The translations under genes and the position numbers were made by a program. The notes under the pieces are model-generated. The model was not told the DNA's origin, did not search any database, and worked only from the letters and a program-made list of their open reading frames with translations. Of a stretch of 64,000 nucleotides of DNA, positions 18,404-25,579 are shown piece by piece. Location of the stretch: the NCBI GenBank assembly GCA_947345935.1, contig CAMZZN010000003.1, positions 1 through 64,000 of the forward strand, in the 5' to 3' direction. Origin of the DNA: an uncultured Ruminococcus sp. (GTDB taxonomy: Bacteria > Bacillota > Clostridia > Oscillospirales > Ruminococcaceae). Every line of letters starts with the position of its first letter. Position 1 is the stretch's first letter.

Positions 18404-19024
18404 TCAGTCCTCCTTTATAATAATGTAAAGCGAATTGTTTTTGTGCTCCGATGAATCGTATTCCTTTTGCGTCACGGCTATGATCTCCGGTCTGCCGAGA
18501 AACGTTTCACACGCTGCATCCATATTGTCAAGGCGCTGATTGACTGAATCAAGATCGAAAGCGTCGATTTCCGCCCTGATCTCCGCAATGCCGTCCGCAG
18601 TCGCCTTATTCACCTGCCCTATTATTTGTTCCGACGTATCGGGCAGTACCTCGTTTGTTCCTTCAAGCGCAGGCTTTACATAGACCGGCGGCATATCGTA
18701 CTTGACGACGCATTTCACCGTACCGTTAATCACATTTGAAGCTTTGAGTTCAAGCATAAGCCTGCCGGCATTTTTTACAAAAAGATCTGAAACCTGCCAG
18801 ATAACACGCAGCTTCGTTTCCATGGGCTTAAAAAGCAGAGCCGCAGTAATAACTTCTCCGGATTCGGTTTCGCCTTTTATAGAAAAGCTGCATTCTGACA
18901 GGTCCCACCTGTCGTAATAACGATCTACCGTAATATAAATAGTATCGGCAAAACATTCCCCCTGAGTAAAAAGATTGCCTATAGGATAGGTAGGGATATT
19001 TTTCCCCTGAGCGGTAAGTTCCAT
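18404..19024 (-). CDS. phage baseplate/tail-appendage-like protein, BppU-like N-terminus (206 aa)
   Basis: The N-terminal about 115 residues, with YITVDRYYDRWDLSECSFSI and a later LRVIWQVSDLFV, resemble the BppU/upper-baseplate type domain of Firmicutes phages. A short coiled region (about 130-170) follows. The C-terminal VTQKEYDSSEHKNNSLYIII matches a short motif common at the ends of phage tail and minor structural proteins (TQ-EYD...LY-I). The call rests on pattern memory, not a search. GGAGG precedes the ATG. No other phage genes (terminase, portal, capsid, integrase, lysin) are nearby. Confidence 0.6.
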   Translation of the reverse strand: MELTAQGKNIPTYPIGNLFTQGECFADTIYITVDRYYDRWDLSECSFSIKGETESGEVITAALLFKPMETKLRVIWQVSDLFVKNAGRLMLELKASNVINGTVKCVVKYDMPPVYVKPALEGTNEVLPDTSEQIIGQVNKATADGIAEIRAEIDAFDLDSVNQRLDNMDAACETFLGRPEIIAVTQKEYDSSEHKNNSLYIIIKED

Positions 19025-19083
19025 TTATTTCCTCCTTTTCCGAAGAGCTCCGCAGTACTCTTCTGTAATAAGGCGGAAAAAAG

Positions 19084-19115
19084 GGCTTATACAACGAAAA
19101 ATCGTTGTATAAGCC
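19084..19115 (-). terminator. perfect 14-bp hairpin after the lipoprotein gene
   Basis: GGCTTATACAACGA (19084-19097), AAAA loop, and the exact complement (19102-19115). The minus strand continues CTTTTTT and the plus strand ATATTTTTT, so it can act in both directions. It stands between the lipoprotein gene and the three tail-like genes. Confidence 0.85.
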
Positions 19116-19122
19116 ATATTTT

Positions 19123-19824
19123 TTACATTCCGGAAACCGTAAAATTAACTTTTACCTCAGTCCATGATGCGAAAGCGTCCTTATCGACGATAACGGAAGA
19201 ATATTCAGCGTTATCCGCCGCAACCTCACCCTCTGCCGATACTGCCCCGTCAGGTATTGCGCTTGCCCACTCGTTATATATGTTTGACTTGATATCAGTT
19301 TCCATTTCAATAAATGTATAATTTTTTGACACCATAGGCAGAACCGTACCGTCAACTTCTACCGAGTCAATAGTAAGCACCGCACCGGGACACGCATTTG
19401 CGCCGCCATTTATCTTAAGTGCTGCATACATAAGTCCCTCCGGCTTTGCGTCTGCTCCCGCTTCCGCACGGAATCCGGCAGAATCCGCAGTAACGCTTAC
19501 CGTATAACTGCCGTTTCCCTTGATATCCGCAACCACGGCATTATAGCAGAGATCTTCCTCTGTACCGCCAAGATACTGATGTATTCCGGAAGCATCTCTT
19601 ATCTCAAGATATGCCTGACCGGAAGATACCGCAGCGGCTGTTTCTCCGTCAGAAGTCACAAAACTTTTGTCAGGCTCATCTTCTTTGAACTCCGTCACGT
19701 CTTCGGTAATAGTTTTATTTGTATATTCTGAACTTTTTTTCGTTTTTTTGTTATCGCATGAAGTGCAGATCAGACAGAATGCCAGCGATGCGGCAGCGGC
19801 AGCCGATATTTTTTTAATATCCAT
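19123..19824 (-). CDS. putative lipoprotein (233 aa)
   Basis: The N-terminus MDIKKISAAAAASLAFCLICTSC has a lysine pair, a hydrophobic core and a Cys at about residue 23 that could be lipidated (ICTSC; the -3 residue is not ideal). The exported part is acidic, Ala/Ser-rich and predicted beta-rich, with no family recognised. GGAGG lies upstream of the ATG. A possible promoter lies at 19866-19895 and a strong hairpin follows the gene, so it is likely transcribed alone or with partial read-through into the tail-like genes. Confidence 0.75.
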   Translation of the reverse strand: MDIKKISAAAAASLAFCLICTSCDNKKTKKSSEYTNKTITEDVTEFKEDEPDKSFVTSDGETAAAVSSGQAYLEIRDASGIHQYLGGTEEDLCYNAVVADIKGNGSYTVSVTADSAGFRAEAGADAKPEGLMYAALKINGGANACPGAVLTIDSVEVDGTVLPMVSKNYTFIEMETDIKSNIYNEWASAIPDGAVSAEGEVAADNAEYSSVIVDKDAFASWTEVKVNFTVSGM

Positions 19825-19865
19825 AGCAATAGACCTCCGTTTTTTGAAATATAATTTTTATAATT

Positions 19866-19895
19866 ATGATACCACATTTTTTTATGTAGATTCAA
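19866..19895 (-). promoter_or_regulatory. possible promoter of the lipoprotein gene
   Basis: Minus strand TTGAAT (19895-19890), 18 nt, TATCAT (19871-19866). About 42 nt upstream of the start codon. The match is moderate. Confidence 0.45.
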
Positions 19896-19936
19896 TACAC
19901 TTATTTCACAAACTTTATAGTAAGGATTTAGATAAA

Positions 19937-19980
19937 GCGTACAGTCAGCTCAACGATCAACGATATCTGCCAAAGGGTCA
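19937..19980. repeat. possible decayed copy of the intergenic repeat family
   Basis: GTCAGCTCAA (19944-19953) resembles the repeat end GTCAGCTTAA, and CTGCCAAAGGGT (19968-19979) is identical to a 12-mer in the copies at 37.6 and 60.5 kb. It lies between the lipoprotein promoter and the terminator of the coiled-coil gene. Confidence 0.35.
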
Positions 19981-20000
19981 TATGATATTTCCTATGCGGA

Positions 20001-20027
20001 AAAATGGACGCCAACGGCGTCCTTTTC
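20001..20027 (-). terminator. terminator of the rsmD-coaD operon
   Basis: Arms GGACGCC (20006-20012) and GGCGTCC (20016-20022). The minus-strand tail is ATTTTTCC. Confidence 0.8.
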
Positions 20028-20525
20028 TCATAATACGTTTATTTTATCAGCATCCGATCTGATCTGCTTTGTTCCGGCAAGAGCTGAAGAAAGCTTCTGC
20101 TTAACCATTTTGATATTCTGGAGATTTCTTGCATAGTGACTCTCAGTGTCATTCAGCATTTTCGTTACTGACACTGCGGCATTCTGCTGCAAATTCTTGG
20201 CAGCTGCCTGAGCCTTTGTCAGCATATCCATCGCTTTTTTCTTCGCCTCCATCATGATAGCCTCACGTGAAACGATCTGAGCCGCTCTTTCCTCAGCCTT
20301 GCGGATGATCCCCTCTGCGTTGAGCTTTGCTTCATTCAGAATTCTCTGGCAGTCAAACTCTATTTTCTTTGCCTCTTTAAGTTCATGAGGCATATTCAGG
20401 CGGACGTCATTTATAAGTTCCCTCATGCGTTCACCGTCAATAACCTTTTTATGTGCGACAAAAGGCATGGAAGACGCTTTGTCAAGAAGCTCGTCCATTT
20501 CTTCCAGGATCTCATCAATACTCAT
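20028..20525 (-). CDS. coiled-coil protein next to coaD (165 aa)
   Basis: Almost entirely helical. From about residue 45 to 130 it is Glu/Lys/Ala-rich with heptad-like spacing, resembling the coiled-coil stalk of ATP synthase subunit b/E-type proteins, which is why such genes are often labelled ATPase-like. No TM segment is seen, so it is unlikely to be a true F-type b subunit. GAGAGG lies before ATG at 20525. It is 5 nt downstream of coaD and is the last gene of rsmD-coaD before a terminator. The molecular role is unknown. Confidence 0.75.
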   Translation of the reverse strand: MSIDEILEEMDELLDKASSMPFVAHKKVIDGERMRELINDVRLNMPHELKEAKKIEFDCQRILNEAKLNAEGIIRKAEERAAQIVSREAIMMEAKKKAMDMLTKAQAAAKNLQQNAAVSVTKMLNDTESHYARNLQNIKMVKQKLSSALAGTKQIRSDADKINVL

Positions 20526-20530
20526 AAATT

Positions 20531-21022
20531 TTACCTCTCTTTAATAAGTCTTTGTTTTATATCATCAAGTATCATTTCGGGTACAAAGTGGCTTATATCT
20601 CCGCCGAAATAAGCTATCTGCTTCACAACGCTTGAACTGAGATACATATTTTCTGCCGCAGTAGTAAGAAATACGGTCTCTGCCCCGGCATACAGCTTTT
20701 TATTTGCAAGAGCCATCTGAAACTCGTATTCAAAGTCGCTGACGGCACGAAGCCCTTTGACAATGGCTATAGCTCCCACATTGCGCACATAGTCCGCAAG
20801 GAGTCCGTCCAGAATATCAATAACCACATTGTCCAGATCTCTCGTTACACGTTCTATCATCAGCATTCTTTCAGTTGCCGTAAAACTCGGATGAGATTTC
20901 CCTGCATTCCTTGAAATAAGAACTATCACCTTATCAAAAAGTCTTGACGCCCTCGTGATTATGTCAAGATGTCCGAGCGTCACCGGATCAAAGCTTCCGG
21001 GACAAACCGCTATTCTTCTCAT
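20531..21022 (-). CDS. coaD: phosphopantetheine adenylyltransferase (163 aa)
   Basis: Adenylates 4'-phosphopantetheine to dephospho-CoA, the fourth step of CoA synthesis, in the cytoplasm. The N-terminus MRRIAVCPGSFDPVTLGHLD carries the nucleotidyltransferase T-x-G-H motif. The conserved EY-FQ-ALANK stretch (about 95-106) and the C-terminal YLSSSVVKQIA segment, with Ser-Ser before the usual S-x-V/L-[RK]-E/Q, are present. Length is typical. Its ATG overlaps the rsmD stop by one base (TAATG), which implies translational coupling. Confidence 0.97.
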   Translation of the reverse strand: MRRIAVCPGSFDPVTLGHLDIITRASRLFDKVIVLISRNAGKSHPSFTATERMLMIERVTRDLDNVVIDILDGLLADYVRNVGAIAIVKGLRAVSDFEYEFQMALANKKLYAGAETVFLTTAAENMYLSSSVVKQIAYFGGDISHFVPEMILDDIKQRLIKER

Positions 21023-21591
21023 TAAGCCTCTGCCTCCCCGTCATTTTCACCGGAAAAAGGTCTTTCAAAAATAGTGACATTGATCTTTCCGTAACGGTAT
21101 GTCTTTCTCAGCATAAGCCCCTCCGGAGTCTGCGGAACTTCCGCCTCCGACTCGTATTCGCATATTATACAGCCGCCCTCTTCAAGTTTCCCGGCCACTA
21201 TGGGAAGGACTTCGGCAATATGTCCGTGTCTATAGGGCGGATCAAGAATAATGATACCAAATTTCTGTCTTGTCAGTCTTATATAATCGTAGCTGTCACG
21301 AAAAATGACTTCTGACCTCCGCTCAAATCCTGCTGCGTGCAGATTGTCGTTTATGCAGTTTATTGCAGCACGGGAACTATCAACGAATACCGCTCTTCCC
21401 GCGCCTCTGCTCAGAGCCTCGATACCCATCTGACCGCTTCCTGCGAAGAGATCAAGCACATATGTATCCTCCAGCTGAAACTGCACAGCCGAAAAAACAG
21501 CCTCCTTGACTTTGTCGGTGGTAGGACGAACATCAAGTCCGTCCGGCGCCTTAAGACGACGGCCTCTTGCAATACCGGTAATAACTCTCAT
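21022..21591 (-). CDS. rsmD: 16S rRNA (guanine-N2)-methyltransferase RsmD (189 aa)
   Basis: An SAM-dependent enzyme that methylates G966 of 16S rRNA (E. coli numbering). It starts MRVITGIARGRRL; the SAM-binding loop is VLDLFAGSGQMGIEALSRGA and the catalytic motif is LDPPY (about 120). Length is normal. AGGAG lies upstream of the ATG. It is the first gene of a three-gene operon with coaD, the common Firmicutes arrangement, driven by the promoter at 21625-21653. Confidence 0.96.
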   Translation of the reverse strand: MRVITGIARGRRLKAPDGLDVRPTTDKVKEAVFSAVQFQLEDTYVLDLFAGSGQMGIEALSRGAGRAVFVDSSRAAINCINDNLHAAGFERRSEVIFRDSYDYIRLTRQKFGIIILDPPYRHGHIAEVLPIVAGKLEEGGCIICEYESEAEVPQTPEGLMLRKTYRYGKINVTIFERPFSGENDGEAEA

Positions 21592-21624
21592 CGCAATGAT
21601 CTCCTAAACTTTAACATTACTTCT

Positions 21625-21653
21625 ATTATAGCTTGTTTCTGTCGATTTGTCTA
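21625..21653 (-). promoter_or_regulatory. promoter of rsmD-coaD
   Basis: Minus strand TAGACA (21653-21648), 17 nt, TATAAT (21630-21625), about 34 nt before the rsmD start. Between here and the plus-strand promoter at 21909 lie about 250 nt of AT-rich sequence in which no gene or clear structure was seen. Confidence 0.7.
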
Positions 21654-21908
21654 TATTCTTTTTTAAAGATAGTTGGATTTTCACAAAATCAGCACATAAA
21701 ATTTGTTATATTTGATGATAACCACCATGTTTCAATCGAATTTTCAGCTTAAACTTGCATTTATTATCTGATTACATACTGGAGCACAGTGCGAATCTGT
21801 TATCAACCTTTGCAGTGTATTTTTGACAAAAATATCAATAACAATTTGTTATTTTCTCCAAAAAAATTAGTTTCAGTATAATTTTACTGGAATTTTTCTA
21901 AAAAGCTG

Positions 21909-21937
21909 TTGATTTTTTTTGAAGGATATTGTATAAT
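21909..21937 (+). promoter_or_regulatory. promoter of the 772-aa repetitive protein gene
   Basis: TTGATT (21909-21914), 17 nt, TATAAT (21932-21937). Start of transcription is expected near 21944, giving a leader of about 135 nt. Confidence 0.75.
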
Positions 21938-21944
21938 ATATATG

Positions 21945-22079
21945 TATTTATGTGCCGTGCGACTTTTCGGAATAATCCGCAGATTTATTCCGCTCAGCTA
22001 CGGACCTTGGTAAATCGGCAGGCCGCAGCCGTAAAGCGGCAGTCGACGTGAAATTCCACGCCGGCGGATGGAGATCATT
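21945..22079 (+). promoter_or_regulatory. GC-rich structured 5' leader, candidate cis-regulatory RNA
   Basis: The leader abruptly becomes GC-rich after an AT-rich promoter. Three local hairpins can be read: CGGAATAA/TTATTCCG (21968-21975 with 21985-21992, 9-nt loop), GCCGC/GCGGC (22022-22026 with 22036-22040, 9-nt loop) and CGTG/CACG (22047-22050 with 22057-22060). A CCGT/ACGG pair (21955-21958 with 22000-22003) can enclose the first. The last hairpin ends about 9 nt before the ribosome site GGATGGAG. I could not match it to any riboswitch consensus I know. Confidence 0.5.
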
Positions 22080-24398
22080 ATGGATATTTTACTCGTAACA
22101 TCTTCGTTTAACGATGAGATACACGGCAGCGACGACAATAAAAAGACCGGCTGCGGAATTTCTCTTATCAAGCCTGAAAATATTTCAAAATACCGTATAG
22201 GCAGCGTTATGACCGACCTTAAAGAGATCTCATGCGACAAGTGCAAGGAAAGACTTGCAAAGAAGATAATCAGATCAGACAAAAAAGAAATGGCAAAGAT
22301 CCTCAAAGAGGAACGTGCCAAAGCCAAAAAAGGAATCAAGGATGAAGGCATCGTTCCTCTTGGCAATACTACAGCAAAAATAACTAAAACTCCCGAACAA
22401 AAACGCCAGGAGGAAGAAGAAAGAGCGGCAGCTGAAAGAAGAGAAGCCGAAGCTAAAAGAGCGGCTGAAGAAGCTGCAAGAAAAGCTGAAGAAGAAGCAA
22501 GACTCGCTGCGGAGGAAGAAGCTGCAAGAAAAGCCGCCGAAGAAAAGGAAGCTGCCCTTGCTGCCCAGAAAAACATTCCCGGTACAGGCATTGCAATCGA
22601 CGATAGCCTTGCACAATTTGCAATAAATGTCCCCCGTGAAGAACCTGAGCCGGAACCTGTCCAGGATGATTTCCTCGCTCAGTTCGCTATTCAGAAACCG
22701 GCGGACGAAGAAATTCAGGAAGAACCCGAATCGCCGATCGTTCAGGACGATTTTCTTGCACAATTCGTTATTCCGACACCGGAACCGGAATATCTGCCCG
22801 CTGACGGCGGAAACGATGGTGAAGAATTGTCGGCAGCATACGAAAACGATGATTCTGTTATCAACATATCTGAGGACGAACTGAAATCCGTACATGAAGA
22901 GACTATTCCTCAGCCGGAAGAAGAACCGGAAATCAGCCTTGAAGGAAATTCGGACTGGGATTTCGTTGCCAATCAGATATTTGGCTTTGACGGCGTTGAT
23001 ACTCCCGAACCCGAACAGCCTGCGGAAATGGAGGAACTCCCTTTTCCTGCGCAAGCGTCGGCAGAACAGCTTATTAAAAATAAAGCTGCCGATACTAAAC
23101 CCGAAGTTCCTGCACTTGAAGATATAATACCACCAGTTCTCGAAGATATCGCTCCTCCCGTCCTTGACAACATTGTTCTCCCCGAACTTGGCGACATTTC
23201 TGCTCCCGTCGTTGAAAAAGCGGAAGTGCCTGTTCTTGATGAGATATCTGTTCCGGAAATTCCAGTTCTTGATGATCTTGCCGAATTCGTCAATGATGTT
23301 CCACAGGTTGCAGCCCATGAAGCTTCCGATGTTGTAATCGATGATTTTGCTGATCTTGAGATTCCAGAAGTACCTGTACTCAATAAGATTTCTGCTGTCG
23401 CAGAGGTTGAAGATGATGTTACAGAAGAACCTGTTGAAGAAACTGCAAAGGACTTGGCAGAAGAGCCTGTTGAAGAAGCCGCAGAAGAGATTACAGAAGA
23501 ATCTGTTGAAGAAATCACAGAGGAAATTGCAGAAGAACCTGTTGCAGCACAAATTCCAGAAGTTCCCGTTGCTCCTACACCTGTTCAGAACGTTCCGCCT
23601 CAGCCGGTTCCTGTTCAGAATATTCCTCCGGTTCAGGCTGTACCTCCTGTCCAGACAGTTCCGCCCATACAGCCGCAGATCATCAACGTACCTCAGCTTG
23701 CCGGATACGACGCAGCCGGACAGCCGATTTATACATATATGCAGATGCAAATGACAGGATATGATCAGAACGGTCAGCCTATATATATCCCTGTCGGAGG
23801 TCAACAGCCGCCTGTTCCTCCCCAGCCGACAGCCATGCAGCCCAGACCCATGATGGGAATGAGCAACACTATGGGCGGACAGATGGGTACAAATATCCAG
23901 AAGCCTTTTGTACAGCTGGATGCGCCTACACAAACGCCTGCCTATATAAAGGCAAAACTTGGCGATCAGGTCGCTGGCGGTCAATATGTGCAGCCGTCTG
24001 CAAATATTTCAAAGATTGCTGTAAATCCCCATGCAAAGGAAACTTCAAAAGCATTTGTAAATGCTATTTCAAACTCCAAGGACTACGCAAACAAGAATCT
24101 TATTGAAACCCAGGGACTCCGTGCAAATACGCCTGTTCTTTCTTCTATAGAAGACGTTCTCTCACAAATGGGCGACAATTCTCTGAAAAATCAGAAAGAA
24201 AAAGCTCAAGCAGAAGTAAATCTCGGCAGCGAATACAAAGGTTCTGTATCAAGAACATCAGCTCCCCCACGACCTGCCACTGCAAAAAAACCTGAAAACG
24301 ATATAAGAAATATGTCCAGGAGCGAACTCAAGGACAAGAAAAAGCAGGATAAATATGCTGCAAAATTCAAGAAGGATCTGGCAAAAAGAGGCTTCTGA
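22080..24398 (+). CDS. large repetitive acidic/proline-rich cytoplasmic protein (772 aa)
   Basis: Function unknown. Layers in order: a conserved-looking N-terminal domain of about 85 residues with a CDKC pair; an Ala/Glu/Arg coiled coil (about 105-165); three copies of [DS][DF][FS]LAQF[AV]I (about 174-236); a long acidic low-complexity region with PVL[DE]-I and EEPVEE repeats (about 335-490); a Pro/Gln/Val region with VPPVQ repeats (about 500-535); two GYD--GQPIY repeats (about 540-575); and a basic C-terminal end KKDLAKRGF. No signal peptide or TM segment is visible. The ATG at 22080 has GGATGGAG upstream; a further in-frame ATG at 22068 lacks a site. It is followed 68 nt later by a TPR gene. 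Confidence 0.8.
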   Translation: MDILLVTSSFNDEIHGSDDNKKTGCGISLIKPENISKYRIGSVMTDLKEISCDKCKERLAKKIIRSDKKEMAKILKEERAKAKKGIKDEGIVPLGNTTAKITKTPEQKRQEEEERAAAERREAEAKRAAEEAARKAEEEARLAAEEEAARKAAEEKEAALAAQKNIPGTGIAIDDSLAQFAINVPREEPEPEPVQDDFLAQFAIQKPADEEIQEEPESPIVQDDFLAQFVIPTPEPEYLPADGGNDGEELSAAYENDDSVINISEDELKSVHEETIPQPEEEPEISLEGNSDWDFVANQIFGFDGVDTPEPEQPAEMEELPFPAQASAEQLIKNKAADTKPEVPALEDIIPPVLEDIAPPVLDNIVLPELGDISAPVVEKAEVPVLDEISVPEIPVLDDLAEFVNDVPQVAAHEASDVVIDDFADLEIPEVPVLNKISAVAEVEDDVTEEPVEETAKDLAEEPVEEAAEEITEESVEEITEEIAEEPVAAQIPEVPVAPTPVQNVPPQPVPVQNIPPVQAVPPVQTVPPIQPQIINVPQLAGYDAAGQPIYTYMQMQMTGYDQNGQPIYIPVGGQQPPVPPQPTAMQPRPMMGMSNTMGGQMGTNIQKPFVQLDAPTQTPAYIKAKLGDQVAGGQYVQPSANISKIAVNPHAKETSKAFVNAISNSKDYANKNLIETQGLRANTPVLSSIEDVLSQMGDNSLKNQKEKAQAEVNLGSEYKGSVSRTSAPPRPATAKKPENDIRNMSRSELKDKKKQDKYAAKFKKDLAKRGF

Positions 24399-24466
24399 TC
24401 CGAAAAATATAACCGGCGGCGGAGAATTTTCGCACCGCTGCCGTAAATGAAATGAGGTATATACTT

Positions 24467-25537
24467 TTGGCATACGACGAAATATATAATGAACTTAAAA
24501 GCAAAATGGGCGGCGATCCGGCAGAAAACGAAGCTATGCTGCGCAAAGAAGCCGAACGCTTTATCCGTGAGAAAAATACTGACGGCATTTCTGCCGCCGG
24601 AAACCTTATAATGGAGAATATGCCCGAAGAAAAACGTGAAGAAGTGATCCGCATCACCCACATCGACGGCATACGTCTCGACCATTACTACAGCAACATC
24701 GACAAGCTGGTTAACGAGCGCAATATCTCAGAAGCAAAGGTGCTGGCGGAAAAGCTTTACAAGAAGATCACTGTTGAATTCAAGGAGACTGAAAAGCAGC
24801 GGTATGTTTCTTTCCGCAATCCTTTTGAGGACAATCTTTACCAGATGTTCTTCAAGCCAGAAAAAATCCTCCTGCGCACTCCATATGATTTCGCAGGATA
24901 TATCACCACATACGCCTATATACTTACCGAAGCAGGCTCTCCGCTGGACGCTATACCCGTGCTCCAAAAAGCTATTGAATTCAACCCTGTTGACTGCGGC
25001 CCTAAATTTGAGCTTGCAGAAGTTTACAAGAGACTGAAAAACAAGCAGCGTCTCATTGAAATAACTGCTGAAACTCTTAAAGTAGCTTCATCCCCCGGCG
25101 CTATCGCCAGGTGCTACGCTAACATGGGCTATATACTTACGGATTTCCAGGAATTCGACGACGCCGTCGCTTTCTATACCGCTAGCGTAATGTCTTCTCC
25201 CCACCCTGCTATTCCTATGGAGATGCAGCATCTTGCCGACCTTAAGGGTTCTCCTGTGCAGTATGTCGGTCTTGAAAAGGTCAAAGAGACCCTCGAAAAG
25301 TACGGTATGGGATTTGGTCCGAACCCGGATGTCATTAGCGTTGCCGCTCAGCTCGCTTCTTATTATCTCGGCAGAAAAGATCTTTATAATGCGCTTAACG
25401 CAATGAAGCTCACTTACGGTCTTACAAGAGACGAAAAGCTCAAGGAGATCATCCTTAAATATGAGCCGCCTAAAAAAAGCAGCGATCAAGGCAAGCCCGT
25501 TATAACCCGGACTGTTAATGAAAACCCTGAAAATTAA
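24467..25537 (+). CDS. TPR-repeat protein (356 aa, TTG start)
   Basis: A helical-repeat protein, probably a protein-protein scaffold in the cytoplasm. The middle third has TPR-like helices (about 145-260): TYAYILTEAGSPLDAIPVLQ, KFELAEVYKRLKN, ARCYANMGYILTDFQEFDDA. The N-terminal about 60 residues are charged and helical. The open frame begins with ATG at 24452, but GAGG (24454-24457) lies inside that first stretch. It is well placed, 9 nt upstream, for the TTG at 24467 (reading MAYDEIYNEL), so TTG is the preferred start. The gene lies downstream of the 772-aa protein, with which it likely shares a transcript, and ends at a bidirectional terminator. Confidence 0.8.
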   Translation: MAYDEIYNELKSKMGGDPAENEAMLRKEAERFIREKNTDGISAAGNLIMENMPEEKREEVIRITHIDGIRLDHYYSNIDKLVNERNISEAKVLAEKLYKKITVEFKETEKQRYVSFRNPFEDNLYQMFFKPEKILLRTPYDFAGYITTYAYILTEAGSPLDAIPVLQKAIEFNPVDCGPKFELAEVYKRLKNKQRLIEITAETLKVASSPGAIARCYANMGYILTDFQEFDDAVAFYTASVMSSPHPAIPMEMQHLADLKGSPVQYVGLEKVKETLEKYGMGFGPNPDVISVAAQLASYYLGRKDLYNALNAMKLTYGLTRDEKLKEIILKYEPPKKSSDQGKPVITRTVNENPEN

Positions 25538-25575
25538 AAAATGCGGGCAGCTCCGGCTGTCCGCATTTTGCTGTG
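25538..25575. terminator. bidirectional terminator between the TPR gene and prfB
   Basis: Fourteen-bp stem AAAATGCGGGCAGC/GCTGTCCGCATTTT (25538-25551 and 25556-25569, one G-U pair). T-rich tails occur on both strands. Genes on each side converge on it. Confidence 0.88.
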
Positions 25576-25579
25576 TTTT

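Noticed and set aside
17094..19024. Complete prophage
   Set aside because: No integrase, terminase, portal, capsid, holin or lysin gene occurs nearby; only three appendage-like genes are present.
22275..23984. 569-residue frame on the minus strand
   Set aside because: Complement of the repetitive 772-residue gene; its Arg/Asn/Phe-rich translation is typical of an antisense shadow.
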